Shown in pieces: positions 63,441-64,000 of a stretch of DNA of 64,000 bases (position 1 is the first letter of the stretch; each line of letters starts with the position of its first letter). The DNA is taken from NCBI GenBank assembly GCA_963677475.2, contig CAXXQD010000022.1, forward strand, positions 62,001 through 126,000, in the 5' to 3' direction. Source of the stretch: JABMQB01 sp963677475. Lineage in GTDB: Bacteria > Bacteroidota > Bacteroidia > Bacteroidales > Prolixibacteraceae. The translations under genes were made by a program, and so were the position numbers. The notes below the pieces were generated by a model, which ran no database searches, was not told the origin of the DNA, and saw only the letters and a program-made list of their open reading frames with translations.

Positions 63441-64000
63441 CTATTGTACAAGCAAACCTTCATCTGCCAGGCTAATGTAGCTGTCGTTCCCAATTATTAT
63501 GTGGTCCAGTACGCTTAGGTCCATTGTTTTAGCAGCTTCATTTATTTTTCGTGTTATCTGCAGGTCAGCATCCGAAGCGCTTAATGTTCCTGACGGATGA
63601 TTGTGGCACAATATGATCGAGCTGGCAAGCTTGTCGATAGCAGGTTTTAAAATCATTTTCACATCTATTACAGTTCCTGCAATTCCCCCCTGGCTGATCC
63701 TTTGCTTCTCTATTATTTTATTCCCCCGGTTCAGGAGTAGGATCCAAAATTCTTCGTGAGGAAGATCCGATAAAAGAGGGGTAAATACATCAGCAACATC
63801 TTTGCTTGAAGTAATTTTTTCTTTTATAAAAACATCTGCATCTTTTCGGCGTTTCCCGAGTTCGAGGGCTGCTAAAATATTGATTGCTTTTGCTTCTCCA
63901 ATCCCATTAAAAGCCGTTAATTCGTCAATGCTCATTTTGCTTAATTCAGCAATATTGTTGTTGGCAGATTTCAGAATCCTTCGCGAAAGCTCAACTGCCG
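63441..64000 (-). CDS. radC: RadC family JAB-domain protein, 5' end cut by window edge
   Basis: The frame continues to the window edge; upstream of the first Met the sequence AVELSRRILKSANNNIAEL matches the RadC N-terminus, so the true start lies beyond 64000. The helix-hairpin-helix GIGEAKAINILAALELGKRR is followed by the JAMM metalloprotease-like motif ILCHNHPSGTLSASDAD. Despite the name, a DNA-repair role is disputed and the biochemical activity is unknown. It is on the same strand as the glycan operon but is a conserved, probably independent gene. Confidence 0.93.
   Translation of the reverse strand, partial: AVELSRRILKSANNNIAELSKMSIDELTAFNGIGEAKAINILAALELGKRRKDADVFIKEKITSSKDVADVFTPLLSDLPHEEFWILLLNRGNKIIEKQRISQGGIAGTVIDVKMILKPAIDKLASSIILCHNHPSGTLSASDADLQITRKINEAAKTMDLSVLDHIIIGNDSYISLADEGLLVQ

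Overview
This window looks like the chromosome of a low-GC member of the Bacteroidota, probably an environmental or marine Bacteroidales/Marinilabiliales-type organism; the order is a guess. Evidence includes the SecD-SecF fusion, TAnnTTTG-type promoter elements (mdh is the clearest), and Bacteroidota-restricted families: DUF3871, the BT4734-like primase N-domain, DUF4783, a DUF6565-like lipoprotein, a carboxypeptidase-regulatory-like protein and IPDxxFE-type leucine-rich-repeat proteins. No rRNA, tRNA, CRISPR array or complete insertion sequence was recognised.

Layout. (1) 1-10.1 kb is AT-rich, loosely packed and accessory. It holds a truncated membrane protein, a divergent polyprenyl-synthase-like protein and, all on the minus strand, a mobile-element replication/annealing module: DUF3871, a Sak4-like ATPase, a lipoprotein, small unknowns, a BT4734/VirE_N-type primase-like protein, an HTH protein and a 326-aa unknown. 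Integrase and mobilization genes are not visible. The long gaps carry short inverted and direct repeats. (2) 10.2-17.3 kb is a minus-strand accessory block: an ABM-type monooxygenase, a Vat/CatB acetyltransferase, a beta-lactamase-fold serine hydrolase, three small membrane proteins (one DUF1772), an NmrA-type oxidoreductase, an LRR lipoprotein and an AraC regulator. (3) 18.1-24.5 kb is a plus-strand sensory cluster: a Cache-PAS protein without a kinase domain, a 32-aa coupled mini-ORF, a triple-PAS histidine kinase and a REC-PAS-GAF-PAS-kinase-REC hybrid. (4) 24.5-39.2 kb is mostly core: MscS, a lipoprotein, a very large NtrY-like kinase, rlmH, a DUF4783 protein, a YihY protein, an 8-bp tandem repeat, two rhomboid proteases, mutL, a CarboxypepD_reg-like protein, der and era. 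(5) 39.5-45.5 kb is a tripartite MacB-like export operon (ATPase, two permeases, HlyD-type adaptor, TolC-type channel). (6) 45.7-56.5 kb is housekeeping: mdh, a retropepsin-like protein, secDF, tatA, a CaCA exchanger, a lolD-like ATPase, a TIGR02757 protein, a TrmN6-like methylase, a flavodoxin, an FAD/NAD(P) reductase and upp.

(7) 56.5-63.4 kb is the most unusual functional unit: a tightly overlapping minus-strand operon with two polysaccharide deacetylases, a FemAB-like transferase, an AMP-forming adenylating enzyme, a GNAT, a stand-alone acyl carrier protein and a second GNAT-like protein. The content resembles the accessory genes of exosortase-associated exopolysaccharide loci, but no exosortase or glycosyltransferase is in the window. 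A likely role is activation of an acyl or aminoacyl group and its transfer to a surface glycan or lipid. The window ends inside radC.

Best leads: the acyl-activation/deacetylase operon; four perfect copies of a 10-bp motif upstream of the element's HTH gene; a possible small RNA opposite the 9.8-10.0 kb region; the sensory cluster with its coupled mini-ORF; and a MutL whose endonuclease metal-binding motif looks altered.
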